64,000 nucleotides of DNA from Allorhodopirellula solitaria. Lineage in GTDB: Bacteria; Planctomycetota; Planctomycetia; Pirellulales; Pirellulaceae. This document shows, one piece after another, positions 18,909 through 28,555 of this stretch (its first letter is position 1; every line of letters begins with the position of its first letter). The translations under genes were made by a program, and so were the position numbers. The notes beneath the pieces were generated by a model, which saw only the letters and a program-made list of their open reading frames with translations, ran no database searches and was not told the origin of the DNA. The stretch covers positions 99,329 to 163,328 of the forward strand of contig NZ_SJPK01000005.1 of the NCBI RefSeq assembly GCF_007859855.1. The letters run 5' to 3'.

Positions 18909-20888
18909 TTACCAGAAGTAGTAGTACAGTCCTGCGGTCACGAAGATAACGCACGCGCCAGCGATCTGGGCACCTCTTGAGGACGCCATGTCCATTTTCT
19001 CGTTGACTGGCATCGTCACCGGGGTCTTCAGAGGATTGATCAATGTGACAACGAGACCGACAATCAACACCGTGAAGAAGCAAATCGCCATCCGGTCGAG
19101 GAAGGCGATTTGGTCTGCATACCACAAGTCGTTCCCGACGATCCAGTCACCCAATACCGTCATCAATGCCCAGTAGGCAATCACGTTGATGACAATCCCC
19201 AACCATCCGAAATAACGAGGGGTGCGTGGCGAAAAGAATCCCAAGATAAAGACAGCGAGGATGCCTGGCGAAATGAAGCCCTGGAACTCTTGAATATAGG
19301 AGAAGATGCTCTCAAAACGATCGAGGTAGGGGGCTACCATCGCAGAGAGAAGAACGAACAACACCACGAACACCCGGCCGACGACGACGAGTCGTTGTTG
19401 ATTGGTTTCCTTGGTGACCTTGGCATATAAATCCATCGTCGCGAGCGTCGATGCGGAGTTGAGCATCGATGCGAGTGAACTGATGACTGCACCGGAGAGT
19501 GCGGCAAGAATGAACCATGAAATCATGGGGTAGGGTTTGATCAGATTGCGCACGAGTACAGGGAAAGCCGAGTCGTAGTCGTAGCCAACGAGTTTGTTGG
19601 CCGCCACGGCATTGGGGGCCGTCTCTGCGGCGATCACCGCGTAGTCATTGATCTGCTCGCTGATCCGCTCGGGTGAATCGGTAGGGGAAACATCGAGATC
19701 TTTATCGGCCAGTTTCGCGTTCTGTTGCAATGCCTGCCAGGCCAATTCCGGTTGCAGTTCGACAAAGGCACGGTCGACAGTGAAGACGCTCGAATCCCCA
19801 GCTGTTTCGACAGAATTGATGTTCCGTTGAGCAGCTGATTCGTGCAGGTCGCCACTGAACAAATTGAACGCCATGATCCCAGGGATCACCACCAGAAACG
19901 GAATAATGAGCTTCATCGAGGCGGCAAAAACGATCCCTTTCTGCCCCTCGGCAAGCGACTTCGAACCGAGCGTGCGCTGCACGATGTACTGATTGAGCCC
20001 CCAATAGAAAAAGTTGGGGATCCACAACCCGATGAGTAACGCGGTCCAGGGGATTTCCGAGTCTTCTTTGGGCCGGACCATGTGCGTCTTGCCACCGCTG
20101 CCGTTCTCGCCGTGGACGGCGACCGCTTCGTCGTCGACGCCATCATTGAGCAAGATAAATCGTCGCCAAAAGCCTGCTTCCTCCAAGTCTGCGACGGTGG
20201 CGTCGGAGTTTGCGACTTTCGTTTGGATCAATTCCTCGGCAGGACGCTCGCTGAGCTGGACAAAGGCCATCACCATCACAATCACACCGCCGAGGATCAA
20301 TGCGGATCCCCAAACCAAATCCGTCCATGCACAGGCCTTGAGTCCACCAACGAACACATAGGCCGCTGCGAATAGAGCGATCAGCCAACACATCGCGGTC
20401 AAGTTATTGAGCACCGGAACCGTGTTGTAGTACTCCGAGATGAACTTGGCCCCTGAGAAAATCACCGAGGACGTCGCTACGAAGACAAGCGTGACCACGG
20501 CTGGGATCGCCATGGCGAGGCGCGCGACCCAGTTAAAGCGGTATTCCAAAAACTCGGGGATGGTGAACAGCCCCGCCTTGAGAAAACGCGGGAGAAAGAG
20601 GAACCCCACCAACACCAACGTCACCGCTGCCATCCATTCATAGGAGGCGATTGCCATCCCCAACCAGTTGGCGGCCGATCCCGACATGCCCACAAACTGT
20701 TCGGTCGAAATGTTGGCGGCGATCAAAGAGAAACCGACCAGCCACCAAGTCAGACCGCGTCCGGCGAGGAAGTAATCCGATGCGTCATCACTCGGATCCC
20801 CATCATCGGGCTCCTTGGCCATCCAGATTCCTAATGCGATCACGCCGATGACGGATCCTAGAAACAGTACGACTTCGAGAATGTTCAT
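18909..20888 (-). CDS. Sodium:solute symporter, SGLT-type
   Basis: 659 aa with about 14 membrane helices. The N-terminal block [23 protein letters not shown] followed by [11 protein letters not shown] is characteristic of the sugar-transporting SGLT branch of the SSS family. A hydrophilic loop around residues 225-280 and another near 345-425 are longer than in the minimal family. It sits in the inner membrane and imports a solute with Na+. The galM gene directly upstream on the same strand (86 bp) and nagB nearby favour a sugar substrate. It begins at ATG 20888. Confidence 0.85.
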   Translation of the reverse strand: MNILEVVLFLGSVIGVIALGIWMAKEPDDGDPSDDASDYFLAGRGLTWWLVGFSLIAANISTEQFVGMSGSAANWLGMAIASYEWMAAVTLVLVGFLFLPRFLKAGLFTIPEFLEYRFNWVARLAMAIPAVVTLVFVATSSVIFSGAKFISEYYNTVPVLNNLTAMCWLIALFAAAYVFVGGLKACAWTDLVWGSALILGGVIVMVMAFVQLSERPAEELIQTKVANSDATVADLEEAGFWRRFILLNDGVDDEAVAVHGENGSGGKTHMVRPKEDSEIPWTALLIGLWIPNFFYWGLNQYIVQRTLGSKSLAEGQKGIVFAASMKLIIPFLVVIPGIMAFNLFSGDLHESAAQRNINSVETAGDSSVFTVDRAFVELQPELAWQALQQNAKLADKDLDVSPTDSPERISEQINDYAVIAAETAPNAVAANKLVGYDYDSAFPVLVRNLIKPYPMISWFILAALSGAVISSLASMLNSASTLATMDLYAKVTKETNQQRLVVVGRVFVVLFVLLSAMVAPYLDRFESIFSYIQEFQGFISPGILAVFILGFFSPRTPRYFGWLGIVINVIAYWALMTVLGDWIVGNDLWYADQIAFLDRMAICFFTVLIVGLVVTLINPLKTPVTMPVNEKMDMASSRGAQIAGACVIFVTAGLYYYFW

Positions 20889-20974
20889 AAGTTGTAGATA
20901 AAGGCGGGGATAAACGATGCTTGATGTGCCGGGAGATGGCGTAGTTCTAAGCTATTTCACTGCCGCATGTGAGC

Positions 20975-22033
20975 CTAGCGGGAGAATCGATGTACCGTGA
21001 TCTCGTGAAATTTCTCGTCGGGGCGCAGCAAGGTAGAGGGAAAGTTCGGATGATTCGGTGTGTCAGGATAATGCTGCGTCTCGAGACAGAACGCGTCGTG
21101 GGGCCCGTGGCCGTTGCTGCTCTCGTTGCCGCGAAGATGATTGGCCGTGTAGAGCTGCATCCCAGGCTGGGTCGTTTCCACCTCGAGGATGCGTCCGGAT
21201 TGCGGATCGATCACACGGGCTGCCCGGCGAAGCTGCCCCGCCTCGCCCGCCACAACGTAGCAGTGGTCATAACCTTTCGTGGCTGACAAGGCAGCGATGC
21301 GTTTGGCGAACGCGGTCGCCGAGCGGAAGTCAAACGGTGTGCCCTCGACGCGAACCATCTCGCCCGTCGGGATCAGATCTTCATCGACCTGCAACACCTC
21401 GTCGGCGGGGATCACGGCAACATGGTCAAGCACCGTCCCCGAATCCACCCCGCCTAAATTCCAATAGCTATGGTTGGTCAGGTTCACGTGCGTCGCTGCG
21501 GACGTTGACGCGGTGTACTCGATCGTCAGTTCGTCGTCGTCGTTCCAGCAGTATTCCGTAGTCACGGTCAATTCGCCCGGGAACCCTTCATCGCCGTCGG
21601 GGCTGACCAATGCATAACGCACGCGGTCGGCTCGGTCGGCAGCCTCAGCCCCGTTGGGATCCCCCGCAATGGTCTCGGTGTCCCAGTTGAGATGCGAAAA
21701 GTTCACCTTGCCGCCGTGCAAGCAGTGCTTGCCATGGTTGACGGTGACTTGATGGGGCACGCCATCAATGCTGAACCTGCCCAAGCCAATCCGATTACAA
21801 AACCGGCCCATCGTGCTGCCGAATCCTGGATGGGTGCCGAGATACGGTTCGAGCGAATCGAAAACGAGGTTTACGTTGGCGAGTGTGCCATTGCGATCGG
21901 GCACCTCCACTTCCAAAATCGCCGCCCCCCAACTCATCAGACTGACGCGGTGGCCGTGGCGGTTGGTCAGCGTTGTTTTAATGACGGGTTCGCCGTCGTT
22001 CGTCTGCCCGAAGGGTGCGGTAGTAATGCTCAT
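20975..22033 (-). CDS. galM: Aldose 1-epimerase
   Basis: 352 aa from ATG 22033; an upstream in-frame TTG at 22057 lacks a ribosome binding site. Mutarotase interconverts alpha and beta aldohexoses. Visible motifs: GRFCNRIGLGRFSIDG, LHGGKVNF, the catalytic His region HVNLTNHSYWNLGG, and the catalytic Glu in FCLETQHYPDTPNHPNFP. It is probably in an operon with the SGLT-type symporter, supplying the anomer used by the downstream kinase. Confidence 0.9.
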   Translation of the reverse strand: MSITTAPFGQTNDGEPVIKTTLTNRHGHRVSLMSWGAAILEVEVPDRNGTLANVNLVFDSLEPYLGTHPGFGSTMGRFCNRIGLGRFSIDGVPHQVTVNHGKHCLHGGKVNFSHLNWDTETIAGDPNGAEAADRADRVRYALVSPDGDEGFPGELTVTTEYCWNDDDELTIEYTASTSAATHVNLTNHSYWNLGGVDSGTVLDHVAVIPADEVLQVDEDLIPTGEMVRVEGTPFDFRSATAFAKRIAALSATKGYDHCYVVAGEAGQLRRAARVIDPQSGRILEVETTQPGMQLYTANHLRGNESSNGHGPHDAFCLETQHYPDTPNHPNFPSTLLRPDEKFHEITVHRFSR

Positions 22034-22193
22034 GCTAGACAGCCCATGACGGTTCAAGGTATGAAATGTGGCAGCATCTTACCGGGAAGATCAACACCGA
22101 TGTACCCGGTGCGGTCTCACCGCCGAGCCGCATCGAGTCGCTCAGAGGGTGAGGTGAGAAACAGTCCATGCACTCCCATTGAAGGTTGAATCA

Positions 22194-22940
22194 GTGAGCA
22201 TCGCGTACAGTGTCTACCCCGATCACCAGACAGCGTCGGAGCGAGTCGCAGACCTGTTTACGAATGTGCTCAGCAGCGGTTCCCCAACTGTTCTCGGCCT
22301 CGCGACTGGTTCGACGCCGCTGCAGGTTTACGGTGAACTCTGTCGGCGTCATCGCAATGACGGCTTGTCGTTCTCCCAAGCGTCGAGCTTCAACCTTGAC
22401 GAGTACCTAGGATTGGAGTCAGGGCATCCGCAGAGCTACCGGCATTTCATGCGTGAGCATCTGTTTGATCACGTCGACATCGATCTCGCTCGAACCCATC
22501 TGCCGGATGTGCACGCAGACGACGCCCAATCGGCATCGGACGAATATGAACGCCAATTGCAGCAATCCGGCGGCGTGGATCTGCAGTTGCTCGGCATCGG
22601 AACCAACGGGCACATCGGTTTTAACGAGCCCGGGACGAAGAAAGATTCACTGACTCGCGTCGTCGACCTGGCCCCTAGCACGATCGACAGCAATCAACGC
22701 TTCTTCGAATCACCTGACCAGGTCCCGCGTCAAGCGATCACGATGGGGATCGCCAGCATCATGCGGGCCAAGCAGATTGTGTTGCTGGCAACAGGGCAAG
22801 CGAAAGCCGCAGCAGTCGCTGGGGCGATCCAAGGCCCGATCAGCGCAGACAATCCAGCATCCTACCTGCAGTCGCATCCACACGTCCATTTTGTGCTCGA
22901 TGAATCAGCCGCGTCGGAATTGAAACCGGGCGACGATTGA
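22194..22940 (+). CDS. nagB: Glucosamine-6-phosphate deaminase
   Basis: 248 aa from GTG 22194, with GAAGG about 8 nt upstream; a TTG at 22179 is less likely. It converts glucosamine-6-P to fructose-6-P and ammonia. The family signatures are LGLATGSTPLQVYGEL, SSFNLDEYLGL with the catalytic Asp, and LLGIGTNGHIGFNEPG with the catalytic His. The length is slightly shorter than E. coli NagB (266 aa); the C-terminal allosteric tail is short, so allosteric control by GlcNAc-6-P may be lacking (inference). It is divergent from galM. Confidence 0.9.
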   Translation: MSIAYSVYPDHQTASERVADLFTNVLSSGSPTVLGLATGSTPLQVYGELCRRHRNDGLSFSQASSFNLDEYLGLESGHPQSYRHFMREHLFDHVDIDLARTHLPDVHADDAQSASDEYERQLQQSGGVDLQLLGIGTNGHIGFNEPGTKKDSLTRVVDLAPSTIDSNQRFFESPDQVPRQAITMGIASIMRAKQIVLLATGQAKAAAVAGAIQGPISADNPASYLQSHPHVHFVLDESAASELKPGDD

Positions 22941-23182
22941 GATAGCCACTGCTACCGAACACGCGGGTGATAACGATTGTGAGCATCCGTCAAACCTTGA
23001 CCGTCGCTGGGCTTTGATTCGATGCTTCCACCGCGATCGGCCGACGCAAGAGGAGGAAGGCAAGGCAACGGAATGCATTGCTCGAACAAATTCGAATCGC
23101 GACCGGATTTTCACTGCGACCCCAGTGATGCCCCGCTCACAGCGATACGGATGAAACCCAGATATCGACGTGGTGAGACCGA

Positions 23183-23836
23183 ATGCAACTGCGGACATTC
23201 TCCCGACTTCAACGATGGACCGGACTCGGGCTCGTGGTCGGCTCCCTGGCAGTGACGGGTTGCCGGTCGACGGTCACGGTCACCGACACGTCGCGCACCG
23301 CCTCAGCCCAACTGCTGCTCAATAGCACGGCCGACGCAGTCATTCGGTCGTTTGACTTTGCGCCGCTGTGCGGGCGTCTGTGCTATCTCGACACGAATGG
23401 TTTGGGAGACACGGGAGGCGGCTATCTCGTTTACCGTCTTCGCGAAGAGATGGGATTGTGCGGTGTCCGCTTGGCGGAATCACGAGACGATGCTGAGGTC
23501 GTCGTCGAAGCGGGGTTGGCGGTATATGGGACCGATTCCTATAACAGCACGATCGGCGTGACCGACGCCAGCAACATTCCTGATGTCAATTTGTGCGTTC
23601 GGGATACCCAATTCGGCGTGTCCAAAATTTCTCTGTTCGCCGTCCAACGCGACACCGGAGAGATCATCTGGCGTTCGGGTACCATGCGGGCTGACTCCCG
23701 CCAAGACATCCGCAATACGTTGGGGATGGGCCCTTACTTCAGCGGTACGATTGTGCATCCTGCCAACCGCGTCGGACAGACCGATTCGGCAGCCTGTTCG
23801 CTGGACGGATCCTGTTTCGGGCTGAGCGAGCGATAA
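23183..23836 (+). CDS. Putative lipoprotein, hypothetical
   Basis: 217 aa with a lipobox (GSLAVTGC, Cys at ~27), so it is probably lipid-anchored. The mature part begins STVTVTDTSRTASAQLLLNS and contains several Cys residues and the motif LCYLDTNGLGDTGGGYLVYRLREEM. The pattern 'DTSRTA..QLL' resembles a planctomycete lipoprotein family, possibly DUF6655, but I am not sure. It has no clear operon partner. Confidence 0.7.
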   Translation: MQLRTFSRLQRWTGLGLVVGSLAVTGCRSTVTVTDTSRTASAQLLLNSTADAVIRSFDFAPLCGRLCYLDTNGLGDTGGGYLVYRLREEMGLCGVRLAESRDDAEVVVEAGLAVYGTDSYNSTIGVTDASNIPDVNLCVRDTQFGVSKISLFAVQRDTGEIIWRSGTMRADSRQDIRNTLGMGPYFSGTIVHPANRVGQTDSAACSLDGSCFGLSER

Positions 23837-23986
23837 CACGCCCGCCGCACAATGCTCAGGCCGGCGCCTCGGATGCCGAGAGCGAAACAGTGGGCCTCGG
23901 CCAGAAATTCGTTCCTTAGCAGTTCGTCGCCTCGTCGACCACAGAATGGCTTTCGCTAAATTCGCCACTTATTGATGACGCGTTCC

Positions 23987-25684
23987 TTAACGGTCCAGTT
24001 CAAAGGGGCGATTGCCGAGGTTCACCGTCAGCTGCAATTCCTCGTCGCCGCGTTGCAGATCCAGCACGAGCGGAGTCCCCGAGCCAGCCGCTCCCACGAT
24101 CCGCATCAAGTGGCCCACGTCCTGGACTTCCACGCCGTCGGCGCGGCGGATCACGTCACCATCGAGCAAACCAGCCATCCCGCCGGGAGACCCTGGGCCC
24201 GCGATGCTATTGATCAACGCGCCCCGCATGCGAGTGTTTTCCCCGGCCAACAGATCATCGGGAACCTTGCTAAGGCTCACACCCAGATAGCCTCGCTGGA
24301 CGCGTCCGGTCCTGCGAATCGACTCGTAGATCTGCTTGGATAGATTGCTCGGGATCGAGAAACTCACGCCTTGGTACGTATCGCCCACGATCGCCGTGTT
24401 GATTCCGACGAGGGTGCCTTTGGCATTGACGAGGGGCCCGCCACTGTTACCCGGATTTACCGCCACGTCGCTCTGCATGAAATCCTGATATAGACCGCTA
24501 GCACCGTACTGCTCGCCGGCCCGCACGACGCGGTGCTTGCCGCTGAGAATCCCGAAAGTGACCGTCCGGTCCAGTCCGAAGGGGCTACCGACAGCCCACA
24601 CAGGCGATCCGACCCGCAGTGCATCACTATCTCCCCAGCGAATGGGCATCAACCGATCCGCTTCAACCTTCAGCACCGCCAGGTCCGTCAGCGCATCCGC
24701 ACCGACGAGCCGCGCCGGCAGACGGCGGCCATCGCTCAGTGTCAATGAAATCGATTCGCCGCCGGCAATAACGTGTCGATTCGTCAGTACGTATCCATCT
24801 TCATCGACCACCACGCCACTGCCCTGGTCGGACATACCAAAGAATTCACTGCCGAGCATCTTCCGGATCTGATCATCGGAGGCAGTCGGCTTACGCTGCA
24901 CGTCAATGTGCACCACCGAGGGGCCAACCACGGATGTGACCATCTCATAACCGCGGCTGAGCGAATCAAGGGAAACGTTCTGCAGGCCTTCGCTACCCGT
25001 CTCGTACTCCGCCCGCAGTTCGCCTCGGTGCCAGGAATAGCGTACCTCTTCGACGATCCGTGGCACGCTGAAGCGGGCGATCAGCAGCATCACGATCATC
25101 GACGCGATCAGCGTCAAACTTTGGATGACCGGATTGCTGTCGGTCCGCCGAGAAGCCCGTGTCTTGAGCTCATCAGTTACTTCTTTCTCGCCGCCAGCGG
25201 AGGCGTCTGCTGACGTGGTCCCATCGGAGTCAGTGGAATCACCACCATCGCCAGGTACGACGGTGCCGATCGACTTGGCAGTGTCACTGGACTTGGCGAT
25301 GTCACTGGACTTGGCGATGTCACTGGACTTGGCGATGTCACTATGCTGGGCGATGTCACTGGGGAGCGGTGGCGGTTCGACCGGCGGTGGCGGTGGACAC
25401 GACATTGGCTCCTCCGCCAGCACAGCGTGGATAATCGCGTCCGTATCGGCAGCATCCGCGCCAGCTGACTCCTCTGGCGCTTTGCCGGAATTCTCGCCTT
25501 CTAGGTTTTTTATGTCGCCACGGTCGACGCCATCCCAGGAGACCAATTGTTCCTGCTCGGCGGTCGGGACAGCGACTCGGAAGGCCACGAGTTCGCGTGG
25601 CCGCGCGTCGTCACGCAGTCGGTCTCCGGGCGACGATTTTTCGTTGTGAGGCGTTGGTGACGTTTCATCCCACATGGGTGTCAT
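23987..25684 (-). CDS. Membrane-anchored HtrA/DegP-type serine protease with PDZ domain
   Basis: 565 aa. The first ~185 residues are a hydrophilic, Pro/Ser/Asp-rich cytosolic region that includes six-residue repeats SDIAKS. One membrane helix follows (SLTLIASMIVMLLIARF, ~190-206). The trypsin-like domain has His in TNRHVIAGG (~302), Asp in LTDLAVLK (~331) and Ser in NPGNSGGPLV (~414). A single PDZ domain (RGYLGVSLSKVP to the end) completes the protein. It should degrade or refold misfolded envelope proteins in the periplasm. The long cytosolic tail is unusual compared with DegP/DegS. Confidence 0.9.
   Translation of the reverse strand: MTPMWDETSPTPHNEKSSPGDRLRDDARPRELVAFRVAVPTAEQEQLVSWDGVDRGDIKNLEGENSGKAPEESAGADAADTDAIIHAVLAEEPMSCPPPPPVEPPPLPSDIAQHSDIAKSSDIAKSSDIAKSSDTAKSIGTVVPGDGGDSTDSDGTTSADASAGGEKEVTDELKTRASRRTDSNPVIQSLTLIASMIVMLLIARFSVPRIVEEVRYSWHRGELRAEYETGSEGLQNVSLDSLSRGYEMVTSVVGPSVVHIDVQRKPTASDDQIRKMLGSEFFGMSDQGSGVVVDEDGYVLTNRHVIAGGESISLTLSDGRRLPARLVGADALTDLAVLKVEADRLMPIRWGDSDALRVGSPVWAVGSPFGLDRTVTFGILSGKHRVVRAGEQYGASGLYQDFMQSDVAVNPGNSGGPLVNAKGTLVGINTAIVGDTYQGVSFSIPSNLSKQIYESIRRTGRVQRGYLGVSLSKVPDDLLAGENTRMRGALINSIAGPGSPGGMAGLLDGDVIRRADGVEVQDVGHLMRIVGAAGSGTPLVLDLQRGDEELQLTVNLGNRPFELDR
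25283..25354. repeat. 18-bp in-frame tandem repeat inside the htrA-like gene
   Basis: GTCACTGGACTTGGCGAT occurs three times without change (25283-25300, 25301-25318, 25319-25336), then once with changes (25337-25354). It encodes the SDIAKS hexapeptide array on the minus strand. The copy number can change without a frameshift. Confidence 0.9.
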
Positions 25685-25909
25685 CCTGTCTAATCTCGAG
25701 TGAGCGAACTCTCCATCACGCCGCCCGCGACCTGGCTTCAGACGGCGTGCGTGATTCGGACCGCCCCGGTCCGACGCAGTCGATTGTAGCGAAACACACC
25801 CACCAAAACGCGGGAAAGTCCATTTTTCTCACATCAATCCAAGATTAACGACCGGATATGCGGGCGGGGGTAAGGCTGGCCGCTCGGTCGCGGCAAGCCG
25901 CTGCGAGCG

Positions 25910-26119
25910 TCATTTCAGCTCGTAGTCGGCGTCGAGCCAGCACTGCGGAAGCGGCTCGCCGGAGGGGAATTTCAGCTCGGTCTTTTCGAATGATCGCGGG
26001 TCCTGTTCCTCCTCGCCGGCCTGCCGACGGCCTTTGACACAGGATTCCTGAGGGCTGGAAAGCTGCTTCACGTCGTCGATCTTGATCAGATCGTCCGATG
26101 CTGATTCTTTCATGAACAT
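25910..26119 (-). CDS. Small hypothetical protein, 69 aa
   Basis: From ATG 26119, with a weak purine-rich stretch (AAGAG) 11 nt upstream. The sequence is charged and begins MFMKESASDDLIKIDDVKQL. It has two Cys residues (SCVKGRR and PQCWLDADYELK). There is no signal or membrane segment. Amino-acid composition is protein-like, unlike the alternative frames over the same DNA. It is an orphan between htrA and transketolase. Function unknown. Confidence 0.5.
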   Translation of the reverse strand: MFMKESASDDLIKIDDVKQLSSPQESCVKGRRQAGEEEQDPRSFEKTELKFPSGEPLPQCWLDADYELK

Positions 26120-26365
26120 GGTTGGGACTCTTAGGTAAACGAGTTGCTGGATTCAGAGAGCGATTGTGAGGCAACGAACCGGCCCTCGAAGCGGGACGAT
26201 CCGTCGATGAAGTACCAACGCGGCAGTGCAATTCGCATTCCCGATTTTTACGCCAGCCGCGAAAAGATCCGGCGCGCTACTTGCATCAACATTCCCGCGT
26301 GCTGCAGTTGCCGCTGAGTGCCAATGGACCACCCTATCGCCCGCATCTCTTGCCGGAGCCCTCTC

Positions 26366-28234
26366 ATGATTGACTCAATGACCGACCAAAAATCCGCGGC
26401 CGACGAAAAAACTCTGGACCGTATCGCCACCCAAATCCGACGTTGGATCTTGCGCTGCACCTCTCAGGCCGGATCGGGCCACCCGACTTCATCGCTCTCG
26501 GCGGTCGAGTTGATGGTTGACCTCATGTTCGGCGGCACCTTTCGGTACGACGTGAAAACCCCCGAGCATCCTGGCAACGATCGGCTGATTTTTTCCAAAG
26601 GACACGCGTCCCCGCTGTTCTATTCGCTGTGGGCGGCCGCTGGAGAGGTTAGCGAAGAGGAATTGATGACCTATCGCCAATTCGACAGCGAATTGGAAGG
26701 ACACCCGACCTCGCGGTTTCGATTCACCGAAGCGGCCACCGGGTCACTCGGTCAGGGCCTCTCGGTGGGACTGGGCATGGCGATCAACGCCAAGTACATC
26801 GACGAACTCCCCTACCGCACCTTCGTCCTGCTCGGTGATAGCGAAATGGCGGAGGGCTCGCAGTGGGAAGCGATCCAGTTAGCCGCCCACTACCAGCTCG
26901 ATAACTTAATCGGTGTGCTCGATGTCAACCGATTGGGCCAGCGCGGTGAAACCATGTATGGACATGACCTGGAAGCCTACCGCCAGCGGATCGAGGCGTT
27001 TGGTTGGCGATGCATCTTGGTCAGCGACGGCCACGACCATGCCCAACTCAGCAGGGCCTACGAGTCGGCGTGCCAGTCCACCGGTCAACCCGTGATGATC
27101 ATCGCCTGGACCGTCAAAGGCGAGGGAGTTTCGTTCTTGGAAAATAAAGAGGGCCAGCATGGCAAACCCGTCAGCGATGACAGGATCGACGAAGCCATGT
27201 CCGACGTTGGCGACGTTAACGAGACCGTGGTCGGAACGATCCACCCGCCAGCCGAGGTGACGCAGCGGCAGGTACCATCCCAGACGCCACTGCCGATTGA
27301 GTACGAACTCGGCGAAGAGCTAGCTACGCGGGACGCCTACGGAAATGCTCTCTGCCGGCTGGCGAAGAAGTACCCAGATCTGGTTGCGTTTGACGGCGAA
27401 GTGAGCAATTCCACGCGAGCAAAACAATTCGCCGACGAGCATCCCGAGCGTTTCTTTGAAATGTTCATTGCCGAACAAAACATGGTCGGCGCTGCAACGG
27501 GAGTGGCCCTCCGTGGCAAGCTGCCTTTTGTATCGACGTTCGCTGCCTTCTTCAGCCGCGCATTCGATCAGATTCGCATGGCCCCCTATAGCGGTGGCAG
27601 TGTCACGTTCGTGGGCTCTCACTGCGGCGTTTCGATCGGGCAGGATGGACCGTCGCAGATGGGGCTCGAGGATATCGCGATGTTCCGCACGATCGCTGAC
27701 GGTGTCGTCCTGTATCCCTGCGATGCCGTCTCCACCGAAGCTCTCGTCGACGCCTTGGCCGATCGTCGCGGGCTCGGCTACCTTAGAACGACCCGAGGCA
27801 AGACCCCAGTCATCTATGCTGCGGATGAAGAGTTCACGATCGGCGGCAGTAAAGTGCTGCGTCAGAGCGACCAGGACCGTGTCACGCTCGTCGCCGCTGG
27901 CATTACGCTGCACGAATCACTCGAGGCCTATGACGTCTTAAAAGAGCGCGGGATCGCCGTACGCGTCATTGATTTGTATTCGATCAAACCGCTCGACCAC
28001 GCCACGATCCGGCACGCTGCAGACCAGACTGAAGTGGTCTTTACCATCGAGGATCATTTTCCTGAAGGCGGTCTCGGCGAGGCCGTGCTGACGAGTTTGT
28101 CCGATCATGCGACCCCGGTGAACTGCCTCGCCGTGCGGAAGCGGCCCCTGAGCGGTTCACCCGACGAGCAACTCGATGCCCAGGGACTCTCCGCGGCGGC
28201 CATCGCTCGCGCGGTCGAAATGCACTTGGCCTAG
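26366..28234 (+). CDS. tkt: Transketolase
   Basis: 622 aa from ATG 26366 with GGAG upstream; the frame continues to GTG 26318 but that extension is not family-like. It transfers a two-carbon ketol unit between sugar phosphates in the pentose phosphate pathway, with thiamine diphosphate. Substrate/phosphate residues are in SGHPTSSLSAVELM, the ThDP motif is in LGDSEMAEGSQWEAIQLAA and NLIGVLDVNRLGQ, and the pyrimidine-binding half has AEQNMVGAATGVAL. All domains of the single-chain enzyme are present. It is on the shorter side (E. coli 663 aa), like archaeal/planctomycete and mammalian-type transketolases. Confidence 0.9.
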   Translation: MIDSMTDQKSAADEKTLDRIATQIRRWILRCTSQAGSGHPTSSLSAVELMVDLMFGGTFRYDVKTPEHPGNDRLIFSKGHASPLFYSLWAAAGEVSEEELMTYRQFDSELEGHPTSRFRFTEAATGSLGQGLSVGLGMAINAKYIDELPYRTFVLLGDSEMAEGSQWEAIQLAAHYQLDNLIGVLDVNRLGQRGETMYGHDLEAYRQRIEAFGWRCILVSDGHDHAQLSRAYESACQSTGQPVMIIAWTVKGEGVSFLENKEGQHGKPVSDDRIDEAMSDVGDVNETVVGTIHPPAEVTQRQVPSQTPLPIEYELGEELATRDAYGNALCRLAKKYPDLVAFDGEVSNSTRAKQFADEHPERFFEMFIAEQNMVGAATGVALRGKLPFVSTFAAFFSRAFDQIRMAPYSGGSVTFVGSHCGVSIGQDGPSQMGLEDIAMFRTIADGVVLYPCDAVSTEALVDALADRRGLGYLRTTRGKTPVIYAADEEFTIGGSKVLRQSDQDRVTLVAAGITLHESLEAYDVLKERGIAVRVIDLYSIKPLDHATIRHAADQTEVVFTIEDHFPEGGLGEAVLTSLSDHATPVNCLAVRKRPLSGSPDEQLDAQGLSAAAIARAVEMHLA

Positions 28235-28425
28235 CCGCCTATCGTCCGGGATTCCCCTCGTCTCATCCGGCCACAGTAGATGGATCACCGGATTCCTGCG
28301 ATCGGGCCGAGGAAACGGGCGACAAGGTCTTGCCAAAATCCGCCTAGTGTTGCAAACTAGCGTCCTCTCGCCGGTATTCACCGCCAGGCGGGTTCGGCTC
28401 AGTGCCCAGGCACCGAACGAAACTG

Positions 28426-28508
28426 GGAGGATAAGCGAATTGGTGAGCGGCCTCACTGGAACTGAGGTACCCCGTAAGGGGCTGCGAGTTCGAGTCTCGT
28501 GTCCTCCG
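28426..28508 (+). tRNA. tRNA-Ser (anticodon GGA)
   Basis: Acceptor GGAGGAT pairs with GTCCTCC (28501-28507; last pair G-U). The anticodon stem CCTCA/TGAGG encloses loop CTGGAAC, so the anticodon is GGA (28456 region). A long variable arm (CCCC GTAA GGGG) marks a type II tRNA. The T arm is GCGAG TTCGAGT CTCGT. The discriminator is G and CCA is not encoded. The D stem is only two good pairs, and positions 8-9 read AA rather than the usual U at 8. A strong terminator follows. Confidence 0.8.
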
Positions 28509-28520
28509 CTGAATGGAAAA

Positions 28521-28555
28521 AACCTCGCAAAACCAAGTGTTTTGCGAGGTTTTTT
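28521..28555. terminator. Rho-independent terminator after tRNA-Ser
   Basis: Perfect 13-bp stem AACCTCGCAAAAC / GTTTTGCGAGGTT with loop CAAGT, followed by TTTT and preceded by AAAA. It can act in both directions: for the tRNA on the plus strand and for the kinase-like gene on the minus strand, whose stop codon touches it. Confidence 0.9.

Noticed and set aside
18871..19125. N-terminal extension of the asparaginyl-tRNA synthetase
   Set aside because: Overlaps the symporter gene, has no family similarity, and a good ribosome binding site precedes GTG 18870.
23022..23255. 77-codon plus-strand frame before the lipoprotein
   Set aside because: Cys/Arg/Ser-rich, without motif, and overlapping the better supported lipoprotein start.
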